From the NCBI GenBank assembly GCA_965194515.1, contig OZ239146.1, positions 2,170,001-2,234,000 on the forward strand: a stretch of 64,000 bases of DNA, written 5' to 3'. Under the pieces are notes generated by a model. It was not told the origin of the DNA and did no database searches. It worked only from the letters and a program-made list of their open reading frames with translations. Shown one piece after another: positions 50,316 through 58,204 of the stretch. The translations under genes were made by a program, and so were the position numbers. The first letter of the stretch is position 1, and every line of letters begins with the position of its first letter. The DNA is from Acidimicrobilacustris europaeus (GTDB taxonomy: Bacteria; Actinomycetota; Acidimicrobiia; Acidimicrobiales; Acidimicrobilacustridaceae).

Positions 50316-50888
50316 TTAGTCGCGAGCGATGAATCGCATCGCTTCGAATCGAGTGGCGGCACTTTCACGGAAAAGCCCGCGCACTGCAGACGTAACGGTG
50401 GTCGAACCTGGCTTACGAACACCGCGCATCGACATGCACAGATGCTCTGCCTCAATAACGACCAGCACGCCACGCGGCGCCAGCGTTGTTTCGAGTTCGT
50501 CGGCGATCTGCGCGGTGAGTCGTTCTTGCACCTGCGGACGCTTTGCGTAGGCATCGACCAAACGAGCGATCTTTGAAAGACCAGTCACGCGACCATCGCT
50601 GCCAGGGATGTAGGCAACATGGGCCTTACCCATGAACGGAACGAGATGGTGTTCGCACATTGAGGTGAGTGCGATGTCACGCACCATCACCATTTCGTCG
50701 TGGTTGGCCTCGAACATCACCTGAAGGTGACTGCGGGGATCGTCACGAAGGCCGGCGAAGACCTCGGCGTACATGCGCGCCACACGATCAGGCGTGTCTT
50801 GCAGGCCATCACGATCGGGATCCTCGCCAATGGCGATGAGGATCTCTTTCACAGCAGCTGAGATTCGGGGAAGATCGATTGGCTCCAT
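50316..50888 (-). CDS. folE: GTP cyclohydrolase I
   Basis: A 190-residue enzyme that opens folate synthesis from GTP. The zinc ligands are in SMCEHHLVPFMGKAHVAYIP and in 'EAEHLCMSMRGVRKPGSTTV', and 'DTPDRVARMYAEVFAGL' is the usual helical N-terminal block. AGGAGA lies 6 nt before the ATG at 50888, so the longer frame to 50918 is not used. It is in the order hpt-folE-folP-x-folB-folK. Unlike many actinobacteria, no ftsH lies between hpt and folE. Confidence 0.96.
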   Translation of the reverse strand: MEPIDLPRISAAVKEILIAIGEDPDRDGLQDTPDRVARMYAEVFAGLRDDPRSHLQVMFEANHDEMVMVRDIALTSMCEHHLVPFMGKAHVAYIPGSDGRVTGLSKIARLVDAYAKRPQVQERLTAQIADELETTLAPRGVLVVIEAEHLCMSMRGVRKPGSTTVTSAVRGLFRESAATRFEAMRFIARD

Positions 50889-50966
50889 CACGGTCTCCTG
50901 ACGAGGGGACAAGAACAAAGACGAGTATCACGCGGAAATCGTAGTGATTCCCGATTCAGCAACGAA

Positions 50967-51548
50967 TCAGTGACCGCTTCCGGGGCCCACATAGACCCGA
51001 AGGTCGTCGAGGTTGCGGTAGCGCTCAGCGACATCAAGGCCGTACCCGACCACAAACTCGTCGGGGAGACGAAAGCCTACGTAGCGAAGATCGGGTTCCA
51101 CCTTCTGCATGCCCTCTTTGAGAAGAAGCGCACACACCTCAAGGCTGGCTGGGTGCCGGGCGGCAAGGTTCTTGCGGAGGTAGTTGAGCGTGAGCCCACT
51201 ATCGACAATGTCTTCGATGATGATGACATCGCGCCCGGTGAGATCGATATCGAGGTCCTTGACGATGCGAACGACACCGCTGGTCTTCGTTGCCGTGCCG
51301 TAGGACGACACCGCCATGAAGTCGAGTTCGACGGGCAGCGCAATCGCGCGGGAGATGTCGGCCATGAACATGACTGCGCCCTTTAGAACCGCGATGAGCA
51401 ACGGGGCTCGGCCGGCGTAGTCGGCAGTGATCTCTTTGCCCAATTCAGCGATCCGTTGCTGAATGGCTTCGTGGGTGACGAGGATCTGACCGAGATGGGG
51501 ATCGACATCGGGATGCGGATGTTCATTACCGGACGCGCTTTGGGTCAC
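50967..51548 (-). CDS. hpt: Hypoxanthine phosphoribosyltransferase
   Basis: A 193-residue type I PRTase that salvages hypoxanthine and guanine with PRPP. The PRPP-binding motif is DVIIIEDIVDSGLTLNYLRK near residue 115, and 'LIAVLKGAVMFMADISRAI' and 'VGFRLPDEFVVGYGLD' are typical. It lies 21 bases after tilS, the common tilS-hpt pair, but a TACATT box at 51555-51560 sits 6 nt before the GTG and would give a separate leaderless transcript. Confidence 0.95.
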   Translation of the reverse strand: MTQSASGNEHPHPDVDPHLGQILVTHEAIQQRIAELGKEITADYAGRAPLLIAVLKGAVMFMADISRAIALPVELDFMAVSSYGTATKTSGVVRIVKDLDIDLTGRDVIIIEDIVDSGLTLNYLRKNLAARHPASLEVCALLLKEGMQKVEPDLRYVGFRLPDEFVVGYGLDVAERYRNLDDLRVYVGPGSGH

Positions 51549-51554
51549 GCGGCG

Positions 51555-51560
51555 AATGTA
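51555..51560 (-). promoter_or_regulatory. -10 box, leaderless start of hpt
   Basis: TACATT ends 6 nt before the GTG at 51548, inside the tilS-hpt gap. Confidence 0.45.
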
Positions 51561-51569
51561 GTGCAGTCC

Positions 51570-52490
51570 TCAGGCCTTCGGTGTCGTCACGATGCGAAGT
51601 TTTCCTGCGGTGCGTTCGACGCGACGGTTTCCACCCAATTCGGTTGCGACCGCATCGCCTCGAACCACCGCCATCACGCGATCGATTGTTGCGGCGTCGG
51701 GCGGATGGCGTTCTTCGGTACCGGTTCGCAACCATTCGCGAAGTGCGACGCGCGCCACAACCTCTGGAACTTCTCGGAGCACTCGCGTATCGGTTGGATC
51801 AAGTTGGGCGGCTTCCAACTTCAGATAGTCAGCTACCGACGCAAAGACATCGGCCTGACGATCAAGAATCGGCACGAGATCACGGCCGGCGATGTCGGTC
51901 AAAAGTGGAAGGACTTCGTGACGAATGCGATTCCGCACAAACATCGGGTCGGCATTACTGGGATCGAAAAACGGTTCAATCCCTTCGATCTCACAAACTC
52001 GTTCGGTGTCGGACCTTCGCAGATTGAGGATCGGGTGACGGAAGCCGGGGCGGATGGAGGCCAAGCCGTCAGGGCCCGCACCTCGCAACAGATTGACGAT
52101 CATCGTCTCGGCCCGATCATCGCTCGTGTGACCAAGCGCAGCATCAGGGCCGAGCACTGCATGCCGGGCCGACCGCGCGCGGGCTTCAAGGTTCGGGCCA
52201 GTTTCGACGACCACCGTCTCGGCACGAAAAGCGGCACCAATTCGTTCAGCGACTGCTCGCACGCGATTCGATTCGGTTTCGGAGCCGGGACGCAACCCGT
52301 GATCGACATGCACCGCAGTGACGTCGCAACCTGAAGCAACTGCCAGCACCAATAACGCCATCGAGTCGGCACCGCCCGACACGCCACACACCAATGGTGT
52401 TCCCGCAGGTGGGAATGTGCATCGATTCAGGAACGCACCATGACGTTCAGCGAGCGAACTCAAAGCAGGTCGATTTCGCTTAGCCAGCAA
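51570..52490 (-). CDS. tilS: tRNA(Ile)-lysidine synthetase TilS
   Basis: TilS changes the wobble cytidine of the CAT-anticodon tRNA-Ile to lysidine. The PP-loop is VCGVSGGADSMALLVLAVA, and 'VTAVHVDHGLRPGSETESNRV', 'LGHTSDDRAETMIVNLLRG' and 'DPSNADPMFVRNRIRHEVLP' are the family blocks. The start is uncertain: no ATG lies in the right place, and the TTG at 52490, overlapping the end of the metalloprotease gene, is my choice (306 residues). A TTG at 52463 is the alternative. The longest frame to 52643 runs inside the upstream gene. Confidence 0.9.
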   Translation of the reverse strand: MLAKRNRPALSSLAERHGAFLNRCTFPPAGTPLVCGVSGGADSMALLVLAVASGCDVTAVHVDHGLRPGSETESNRVRAVAERIGAAFRAETVVVETGPNLEARARSARHAVLGPDAALGHTSDDRAETMIVNLLRGAGPDGLASIRPGFRHPILNLRRSDTERVCEIEGIEPFFDPSNADPMFVRNRIRHEVLPLLTDIAGRDLVPILDRQADVFASVADYLKLEAAQLDPTDTRVLREVPEVVARVALREWLRTGTEERHPPDAATIDRVMAVVRGDAVATELGGNRRVERTAGKLRIVTTPKA

Positions 52491-53553
52491 CCGGAAGCGC
52501 TGCGCCCATGCGATCGATCCACTGCTGTGGGTCACGGATCTCGAGAATGCTCGGAAGGTTCTCGGGACCTTCCCATGCCCGTGACAACAACTGCTGACCG
52601 CCGGCGCGCTCGACATCGGTGATGAACGCTTCGCCCTGCGCATATTGGGCCAACTTTGCCTGCAGGCCGATGAGTTGCTGAAAGATGCGCGTCATTCCGC
52701 GAGCCGATTCGCGTCGTTCGCGCAAGACCTTTCCGAATCGATCGGCACTGGGCACGAAATCCTGGCCAGCGCGATCCATCGTGATGTCTCCGTGCCCTTC
52801 GAGAAGGCTCATCATTCCGCTCACTTGGTCGAGCACTGCGCGTTGTTCAGGACTCGCGATGAGAGTCATCAGTCCACCGTCGGCCAATGGCTTTTGGCCC
52901 GACCGGATTGCTGTTGTCACGCGCGAAATGGTTTCGCTCATTTTTGCGGGATCGGGATCGATCGTGTTCATCGTCTCGTGAACGAGACCAAGGAAGTGTT
53001 CGCGCAACCATGGAACACCAGTGAATTGAGCTCGATGCGTTACCTCGTGCAAGGCCAACCACATTCGAAACTCTTCTGGCGGAAACGCAAACTGCTTTTC
53101 CAGCGCAAGAACATTTGGTCCGACGTAATAGACGATGTCCTGATCTTGCGGATTTTCTTCTTCGATCACGAGAAGGTCGTACTGCCCCAACACCCGAGCC
53201 GACATCCAGCCCAACATCACACCAAGTTCTGCGCCCGCGAGTCGTGCAGTGATCGGAGCGACACGACTCGACGACACGCGATCGCCGAACTTGTCGAGCA
53301 TCGGTGCCAACAATCGCTGGAACGACGCGAGGTTGGCGCGAATCCAGCCAGGTCGATCAGTCACTCGGGCACGAGCCGGACCAGCAAGTGACCGAAGCCC
53401 GGTCTCTTGTGCGACAAGTTCTTCCGCAACAGCAGTCAGCCGGTCGAAGTCAGGCTGTAGCGATTGATAGTGATAACTGGCGGCGAAGGGGTCCTTCTTG
53501 GCGGTACGGATCGCGACCTTTTCGGCCACACCCCAATCGACCGCCGCGGCCAC
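52480..53553 (-). CDS. Zinc-dependent metalloprotease-like protein (F420-associated family)
   Basis: A 357-residue protein of the actinobacterial zinicin-like family often annotated as coenzyme F420 biosynthesis-associated. The HEXXH zinc motif is in WLALHEVTHRAQFTGVPWLR near residue 160, and a distal 'LLEGHGDITMDRAGQDFVPS' could hold the third ligand. No signal peptide is seen. The GTG at 53553, five bases after the stop of the small membrane protein gene, is the best start I see, because the frame further up overlaps that gene. It lies between rsrA and tilS. Its real role is unknown. Confidence 0.8.
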   Translation of the reverse strand: MAAAVDWGVAEKVAIRTAKKDPFAASYHYQSLQPDFDRLTAVAEELVAQETGLRSLAGPARARVTDRPGWIRANLASFQRLLAPMLDKFGDRVSSSRVAPITARLAGAELGVMLGWMSARVLGQYDLLVIEEENPQDQDIVYYVGPNVLALEKQFAFPPEEFRMWLALHEVTHRAQFTGVPWLREHFLGLVHETMNTIDPDPAKMSETISRVTTAIRSGQKPLADGGLMTLIASPEQRAVLDQVSGMMSLLEGHGDITMDRAGQDFVPSADRFGKVLRERRESARGMTRIFQQLIGLQAKLAQYAQGEAFITDVERAGGQQLLSRAWEGPENLPSILEIRDPQQWIDRMGAALPVAG

Positions 53554-53558
53554 GTTGC

Positions 53559-53693
53559 TCAGCGCTTGGGATAGCGGGGAGCGACGACCTTCTTCAGGTA
53601 CAGGCCAATGATGACCACCACAATGAGGATCGTCGGCAGCAGAAGCGCCGGCGCAATCCAAAACGCCCAGACCTGTGCGAGCAGAAGTTCCAT
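53559..53693 (-). CDS. Small single-pass membrane protein
   Basis: A 44-residue protein made of a short amphipathic start (MELLLAQVWAFWIAPALLLP), one membrane helix (TILIVVVIIGLYLKKV) and a basic tail. AGGAT lies 7 nt before the ATG. It sits 10 bases after rsrA and 5 bases before the metalloprotease gene, so the unit sigR-rsrA-small protein-protease is tight. It could tether a partner to the membrane. No homologue is recognised and it may be missed by gene finders. Confidence 0.6.
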   Translation of the reverse strand: MELLLAQVWAFWIAPALLLPTILIVVVIIGLYLKKVVAPRYPKR

Positions 53694-53703
53694 GGGAAAG
53701 ATC

Positions 53704-54036
53704 CTAGGCCTCGCGGCCAGGTTCTCCGCCACCGTCGGGCCCAATTCCGCCCGAACCTTGAATCCGGAGATAGGTCAGTTTCTCTTCAATCCGGATTCGG
53801 AGAGTCTCGGGGCACTCCCCCGAATGGGTCCTGGTGGTGATGACCATACGAAGTTCGGCCTCGAAATCAAAGGCCTCGAAACAGGGGCTGCAGGCATCGA
53901 GGTGGGCCATGATCTCGTTGCGCTGGGCGTCACTAAGTTCCTGATCGAGGAATGTGTAGACCTCGGCCAATGCTCGTTCGCAGTCAGGTGTCCCGGCAAT
54001 TGGCATGGCGGGGGTGGCGTCGTGGTCGTGGGTCAT
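53704..54036 (-). CDS. rsrA: Redox-sensing anti-sigma factor RsrA (zinc-binding)
   Basis: A 110-residue ZAS-domain anti-sigma factor. The zinc ligands of RsrA are all present: Cys19 (PDCERA), His45, Cys49 and Cys52 (AHLDACSPC). By analogy with Streptomyces, Cys19 and one CxxC cysteine form a disulfide under thiol oxidation, zinc is lost and the sigma factor is released. A further cysteine lies in 'HSGECPETL'. The C-terminus is Gly/Pro-rich. It lies 8 bases after sigR, the normal pairing. Confidence 0.92.
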   Translation of the reverse strand: MTHDHDATPAMPIAGTPDCERALAEVYTFLDQELSDAQRNEIMAHLDACSPCFEAFDFEAELRMVITTRTHSGECPETLRIRIEEKLTYLRIQGSGGIGPDGGGEPGREA

Positions 54037-54044
54037 GGCGATTC

Positions 54045-54623
54045 TCAGGGGGCCTCGGGGACGGCATCGGCCAGTCCCCTCTCGATGGCAAAGTCATGTA
54101 ACTGCTTTTGGAGGGCTTTTCTTCCACGATGGAGCCGACTCATCACGGTTCCGATCGGGATATCGAGATCCTCAGCGATTTCCTTGTACGACAAACCCTC
54201 GACATCGCTAAGGAGTACTGCGAGGCGATAGGACTCGGGCAGGGCATCGACTGCCGCCTGCACGTCAGCATCGGTGAAGTAGTCCATGAGCTCGTCTTCA
54301 GCGCTGCGGGAGGCGCGAGCGGCTTCCAGACCACCCATGCGGCGATACAGGTAGAAGTCCTCGACGCCATCGAGCTCGGTTTCGTCGGGCCGGCGCTTCT
54401 TCGACCGATAGGAGTTGATGTAGGTGTTGGTGAGGATCCGGAACATCCAGGCCCGCAGGTTGGTGCCCTGCTCGAAGCCAGCAAATCCTTTGTACGCCTT
54501 CAGGTACGTCTCTTGAACCAGATCCTCGGCGTCGGACGCGTTATGCGTCATTCGCAGCGCGGTGGAATACAGCTGCGGCATGTAGTCCATTGCCTGTTCG
54601 GCAAACGCGTCTTGATTGGCCAT
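54045..54623 (-). CDS. sigR: ECF sigma factor, SigR/SigH type
   Basis: A 192-residue ECF sigma factor for thiol-oxidative stress. Region 2 contains LRMTHNASDAEDLVQETYLK and 'NLRAWMFRILTNTYINSYRSKKR'; region 4 contains 'YRLAVLLSDVEGLSYKEIAE' and 'DIPIGTVMSRLHRGRKALQ'. These match mycobacterial SigH and streptomycete SigR closely. The ATG at 54623 lies only 3 nt after the 3' end of tRNA-Thr(CGT), with no room for a ribosome site outside the tRNA. It forms an operon with rsrA, its antagonist. Confidence 0.94.
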   Translation of the reverse strand: MANQDAFAEQAMDYMPQLYSTALRMTHNASDAEDLVQETYLKAYKGFAGFEQGTNLRAWMFRILTNTYINSYRSKKRRPDETELDGVEDFYLYRRMGGLEAARASRSAEDELMDYFTDADVQAAVDALPESYRLAVLLSDVEGLSYKEIAEDLDIPIGTVMSRLHRGRKALQKQLHDFAIERGLADAVPEAP

Positions 54624-54626
54624 CAG

Positions 54627-54699
54627 AGCCCGAGAGGAGAATCGAACTCCTGACCTGCTCATTACGAGTGAGCTGCTCTGCCGTCTGAGCTACCCGGGC
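54627..54699 (-). tRNA. tRNA-Thr (CGT anticodon)
   Basis: A 73-nt cloverleaf. The acceptor stem is GCCCGGG/CTCGGGC as in the other tRNA-Thr, the anticodon stem is GCTCA/TGAGC with loop CTCGTAA (anticodon CGT), and the T-arm is AGGAG-TTCGATT-CTCCT. CCA is not encoded. A TAACCT -10 box at 54711-54716 lies 11 nt upstream. The sigR ATG begins 3 nt after its 3' end. Confidence 0.95.
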
Positions 54700-54710
54700 G
54701 GGAAGCGCCG

Positions 54711-54716
54711 AGGTTA
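54711..54716 (-). promoter_or_regulatory. -10 box of tRNA-Thr(CGT), probably also serving sigR
   Basis: TAACCT, 11 nt before the tRNA 5' end. No other promoter fits between the tRNA and sigR. Confidence 0.5.
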
Positions 54717-54775
54717 GCCGCCTGCTCCGATCGGACCCACTCGGCGCTCGTCAGCGGCGTGATGTCGTTGGCGAA

Positions 54776-55867
54776 TCAGCGACGGGGGCGGCCCAGTTTC
54801 GAAAAGAGCGCCACTAACTGCAGGCGTTCGTTCGGATTTCTCACGAGGTTGCTGGCGAGTTCAGCAATGTCATCGATTGATGCAGCCACATCGGCGGGGC
54901 GAGGCGAAGCGGCAAGGTCGTCGCGGTAACGACGAGACAATTCAGTGAGTCCGGCCCTGATCTCGTCGGTTCGATAGCGGCGGACTTCTCGCTTGTGTCG
55001 ATCCTCAAACTGCTTGCGACCCGAACCACGTTCACCACGAGCCGCCACGAGTTCAGCGAACTCGGCGACTTCTGCAGCGTGTGCGTCGGTCAGCGGTGTC
55101 ATTGCATCGTCGATCATGGCCAATAAGTCGTCGGCGGTTTCGATGGCGCGTGCACCAGTGCCGTCGAGACGATCGGGAACTGCGCGCCATGCCGCGCGTC
55201 GCAACGCGAGTCGATCATCAGTTGCCAACAGTCGCGCACGGCCAAGATCACCAACTGCGGCAGCGGCCGCATCAGCAGCGCGTTCGGGCGCAACACCTTC
55301 AGCAATCAGTCGCTCACTAATGAGTTCGTCGGTAATCGTCGCAAGGTCGATGCGCACGCAACGGCTCGCAATGGTGACGAGATCATTTGGAACATCGTCG
55401 GCAAGAACAACAAACACGGTGCGATCGGGTGGCTCTTCGATTGTCTTGAGCAGCTTCGGTGCTGCAGTGGTGACGAGATGGAACTCGTCGAGAATCAGCA
55501 CTTTCGGCCCGTTCTCGATTGACGAACGGGCTGCTGTCGCGATGATTGTGTCGGCCTGTTCGGCAGAAATTGATGCGCCCACTCGTTCGAACTCGGTGAT
55601 GTCGGAGTGATTCTGCGTAAGTGCCATGCGCGCCTGGCGGACAGCGTCATCGCCGGTTCGATCGCGGCTCACGAGCGCTGCAGCAAATGCACGCGCCAAC
55701 TCGCGTTTGCCGCTACCGCGTGGGCCAACCAACAAATAGGCATGCACCGGCGCATCGACCGCGGCGCGTAATTCGCCAACAGCGTCGTCCTGGCCAACGA
55801 CATTGGACCAGAGTTCGATTCCAGCAAGTTCCGCCGACAGCGGCGGGTAGTCGGTGCGTGATGTCAC
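54776..55867 (-). CDS. holB: DNA polymerase III subunit delta'
   Basis: A 363-residue clamp-loader AAA+ subunit. Walker A is AYLLVGPRGSGKRELARAFA, degenerate but with the Lys kept, and the Walker B region is 'NGPKVLILDEFHLVTTAAPK', followed by 'LLKTIEEPPDRTVFVVLADD' and the SRC motif in 'IASRCVRIDL'. The zinc-binding cysteines of E. coli delta' are missing, which is common in actinobacteria. It overlaps tmk by 4 bases; tmk-holB is a common pair. Confidence 0.9.
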   Translation of the reverse strand: MTSRTDYPPLSAELAGIELWSNVVGQDDAVGELRAAVDAPVHAYLLVGPRGSGKRELARAFAAALVSRDRTGDDAVRQARMALTQNHSDITEFERVGASISAEQADTIIATAARSSIENGPKVLILDEFHLVTTAAPKLLKTIEEPPDRTVFVVLADDVPNDLVTIASRCVRIDLATITDELISERLIAEGVAPERAADAAAAAVGDLGRARLLATDDRLALRRAAWRAVPDRLDGTGARAIETADDLLAMIDDAMTPLTDAHAAEVAEFAELVAARGERGSGRKQFEDRHKREVRRYRTDEIRAGLTELSRRYRDDLAASPRPADVAASIDDIAELASNLVRNPNERLQLVALFSKLGRPRR

Positions 55868-56475
55868 AGAAGCAGTTGTAGCCGCTCAGCGACCGCGGCG
55901 GACACTGCCGCTGACACCTCATCGATCGACGGCGTGCCATCAATGACAACCCAGCGATCGGGTTCGGCTGCGGCCTGCGCTCGGAAGCCCTCGAGTACCG
56001 CAGCATGAAACGCTGCCGGTTCAGCTTCCATACGATCTCGAGCCGCACCGAGTCGACGATCGGCTTCGGCCTCGGGAACGTCCAACAGGATGATCAGGTC
56101 AGGCCACACACCGCCGGTTGCCCACAGCGAGAGATCGCGAATCTCGTTGACCGGCAATCCGCGGCCGTGGCCCTGGTAGGCGATTGACGACCCCGCGAAC
56201 CGATCAGTGACCACATGTCGACCTGCGGCCAAAGCAGGTTCAACCACTTCGGCGACGTGTTGGGCGCGGTCAGCAGCCATCAGCAGTGCTTCAGCGCGGT
56301 CAGAAAGATCGATCGTCTCCGGATCAAGAAGTACTGCTCGCAATTGTGCGCCGATCACCGTTCCACCCGGTTCGCGCGTGAGAACGGCATCAAGTGCATC
56401 GGCCAAGCGCGCTGATTGCGTGGACTTTCCGCAAGCCTCGCCACCTTCGAAAGCAATGAACATTCCGCGAGTCAT
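55864..56475 (-). CDS. tmk: Thymidylate kinase
   Basis: A 203-residue dTMP kinase that makes dTDP for DNA synthesis. The P-loop is MFIAFEGGEACGKSTQSARL; in most homologues this reads GxDGxGKST, and the Glu-Ala-Cys variant is notable but keeps Gly-Lys-Ser-Thr. 'LTREPGGTVIGAQLR' and the DRF-type 'HVVTDRFAGSSIAYQGHGRG' bind substrate and 'GAARDRMEAE' is the lid. It overlaps the transporter gene before it and holB after it by 4 bases each. Confidence 0.94.
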   Translation of the reverse strand: MTRGMFIAFEGGEACGKSTQSARLADALDAVLTREPGGTVIGAQLRAVLLDPETIDLSDRAEALLMAADRAQHVAEVVEPALAAGRHVVTDRFAGSSIAYQGHGRGLPVNEIRDLSLWATGGVWPDLIILLDVPEAEADRRLGAARDRMEAEPAAFHAAVLEGFRAQAAAEPDRWVVIDGTPSIDEVSAAVSAAVAERLQLLL

Positions 56476-58151
56476 GACGGATCTCCAAACGGCGGCGGCG
56501 GAATGAACGTAGGACCTTCAGATCCAACGTCATCTGGGTGAGGTTCAGGGATGGGACCAGCCGGTCGAAGATCAATCGGCGTGAAATCCAAAGCTTGAGG
56601 ATCCGGAGGATTGGGCCGCGACGGATGGTCTGATTCGCCAGCACGCTTCACGCGTTGTCCTGCGCGCAACGAAGCGCCTGCTACGAAACCTGCGGCGATA
56701 ATGATCAGTGCAGCAAGCCACAGCGCGAGTCGAACGCCTGGGAGTTCCACCGTTTTTCCAGCAACGTCGATGCGATTATTAATCAACGTTGATGCCATAC
56801 GTCCAAGAATTGCTGCAAGTAGTGGACCAGCAACCATTGCAATGAGCACGCACATACGAACCAGCGTGTTCAGCGAACTGAACACGCGTCCACGGAGATC
56901 GTCGGCGACTTCCTGTTGCAGCATTGCGAAGCCAAGTACATACACGGGACCGACGGCAATACCCATCAGACCAACAAAAAGCACTGCAGCCCACAATGAA
57001 GAAGAAGAGGCTGCGCAGAACAACGAGATGCCAGCAGCGAACAACGCAGCGGTGAATGTGGTGGTTTGTGGCAATCGCTTTTGGAACACCGACACACCAA
57101 CCACGCCGATGGCAACGCCGAAACCAAGTGACGTGGTGAACAATCCATAGCCTGCAGCGCCAGCATCGAGAACTTCGGTCGAAAACACCGCACCGAGTGG
57201 GATGAGCATGCCGCCACCGATGAGACCGGTCGCAAGACCCAAGTTCACTGCGCGAACGGTGTGGTTCTTCCAGATTTCGTTCCAGCCCTCGCGGAGTTCT
57301 TCGAGAGTGGCCTTTATGTCGACACGACGTTCATCATCAGCCGTGGACTTCACGCGTCGTTCGCGCTTTGGCAATGCCAAGCGGCTGATCATCCACGCAG
57401 AGAACAAAAAGGTCATGGCATCGACATAAAACGCGAAGGCCATCTGATTGGTCTCGAGCCATCCCAGACCAGGAATGTTTCCGATCCACACTGACAAACC
57501 AGCCAGCAATGCAAACAGCAATGCGGCGAACGGGAAGGTTCCGTAGGCGGCAGCAAGTGAAAGTGAATTCGCGGTTGTGAGATGTTCGCGAGGAACAAGG
57601 TTTGGAACTTCTGAATCCTTTGCTGGTCCCCACAACAGCGTGAGCACTTCAAGCACAAGCGACGCGAGTACAAGGCCGATGACGTCGCTCACGAACGGAA
57701 GCATCACCATCACGAGGGCGCGACCGAGATCGCAAGAGACCATGACTTTCTTGCGGTCCCACCGATCGACAAGCACACCTGCAAGAGGTCCAAAGAAGAA
57801 GCCCGGCACAATGCGTGCCGCCATCACCAGCGAGATCGCACCGGCGCCCGCGCCACCGCCGATGGTCGCGGCCAAAAGGATGATCGCCGAGAAGCCGAGC
57901 CAGTCGCCGGTGGCCGATACAACCTGCACAAGCCAGAGCCGGAAGAACTCATGGCTGCCGAAGAGCCGCACATGGAACCCCGGACGATCCGAGGGGTCCT
58001 TCGTGAAAATGGTTTCGGTGTCTTCGCCGAAAAGCGATGCCCGTGTCCAGCCCGGGATGGTCGCGTCAGCGTCGGGGCCAATGGCCTCGACGGGCGTTGC
58101 ATCCTCGGGGGGATCGGCGTCGTCCCGAGGTCCGGGGCGAGGCACAGCCAT
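56472..58151 (-). CDS. MFS transporter (MFS_3/EntS-like)
   Basis: A 559-residue multi-pass transporter. A 65-residue acidic, proline-rich cytoplasmic leader precedes the first membrane helix (WLVQVVSATGDWLGFSAIIL). The MFS A-motif is GVLVDRWDRKKVM, and about 12 helices follow. The C-terminal 60 residues are again soluble and proline-rich. The pattern fits exporters of the EntS/MFS_3 type, but the substrate is unknown. TAGGCT at 58158-58163 ends 6 nt before the ATG, which gives a leaderless transcript for the MFS-tmk-holB unit. Confidence 0.88.
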   Translation of the reverse strand: MAVPRPGPRDDADPPEDATPVEAIGPDADATIPGWTRASLFGEDTETIFTKDPSDRPGFHVRLFGSHEFFRLWLVQVVSATGDWLGFSAIILLAATIGGGAGAGAISLVMAARIVPGFFFGPLAGVLVDRWDRKKVMVSCDLGRALVMVMLPFVSDVIGLVLASLVLEVLTLLWGPAKDSEVPNLVPREHLTTANSLSLAAAYGTFPFAALLFALLAGLSVWIGNIPGLGWLETNQMAFAFYVDAMTFLFSAWMISRLALPKRERRVKSTADDERRVDIKATLEELREGWNEIWKNHTVRAVNLGLATGLIGGGMLIPLGAVFSTEVLDAGAAGYGLFTTSLGFGVAIGVVGVSVFQKRLPQTTTFTAALFAAGISLFCAASSSSLWAAVLFVGLMGIAVGPVYVLGFAMLQQEVADDLRGRVFSSLNTLVRMCVLIAMVAGPLLAAILGRMASTLINNRIDVAGKTVELPGVRLALWLAALIIIAAGFVAGASLRAGQRVKRAGESDHPSRPNPPDPQALDFTPIDLRPAGPIPEPHPDDVGSEGPTFIPPPPFGDPS

Positions 58152-58157
58152 GTACTG

Positions 58158-58163
58158 AGCCTA
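58158..58163 (-). promoter_or_regulatory. -10 box, leaderless start of the MFS-tmk-holB unit
   Basis: TAGGCT ends 6 nt before the ATG at 58151. Confidence 0.5.
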
Positions 58164-58204
58164 GGAGAGGTCCTCCTTGGCTCTGAGCACCTCCCCGAAC
58201 AGGG

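Noticed and set aside
54624..54662. Start of SigR upstream, inside the tRNA gene
   Set aside because: The added residues (MSRSGVRFSSRAL) are the translation of the tRNA T-arm and acceptor; the SigR/SigH pattern begins after the ATG at 54623.
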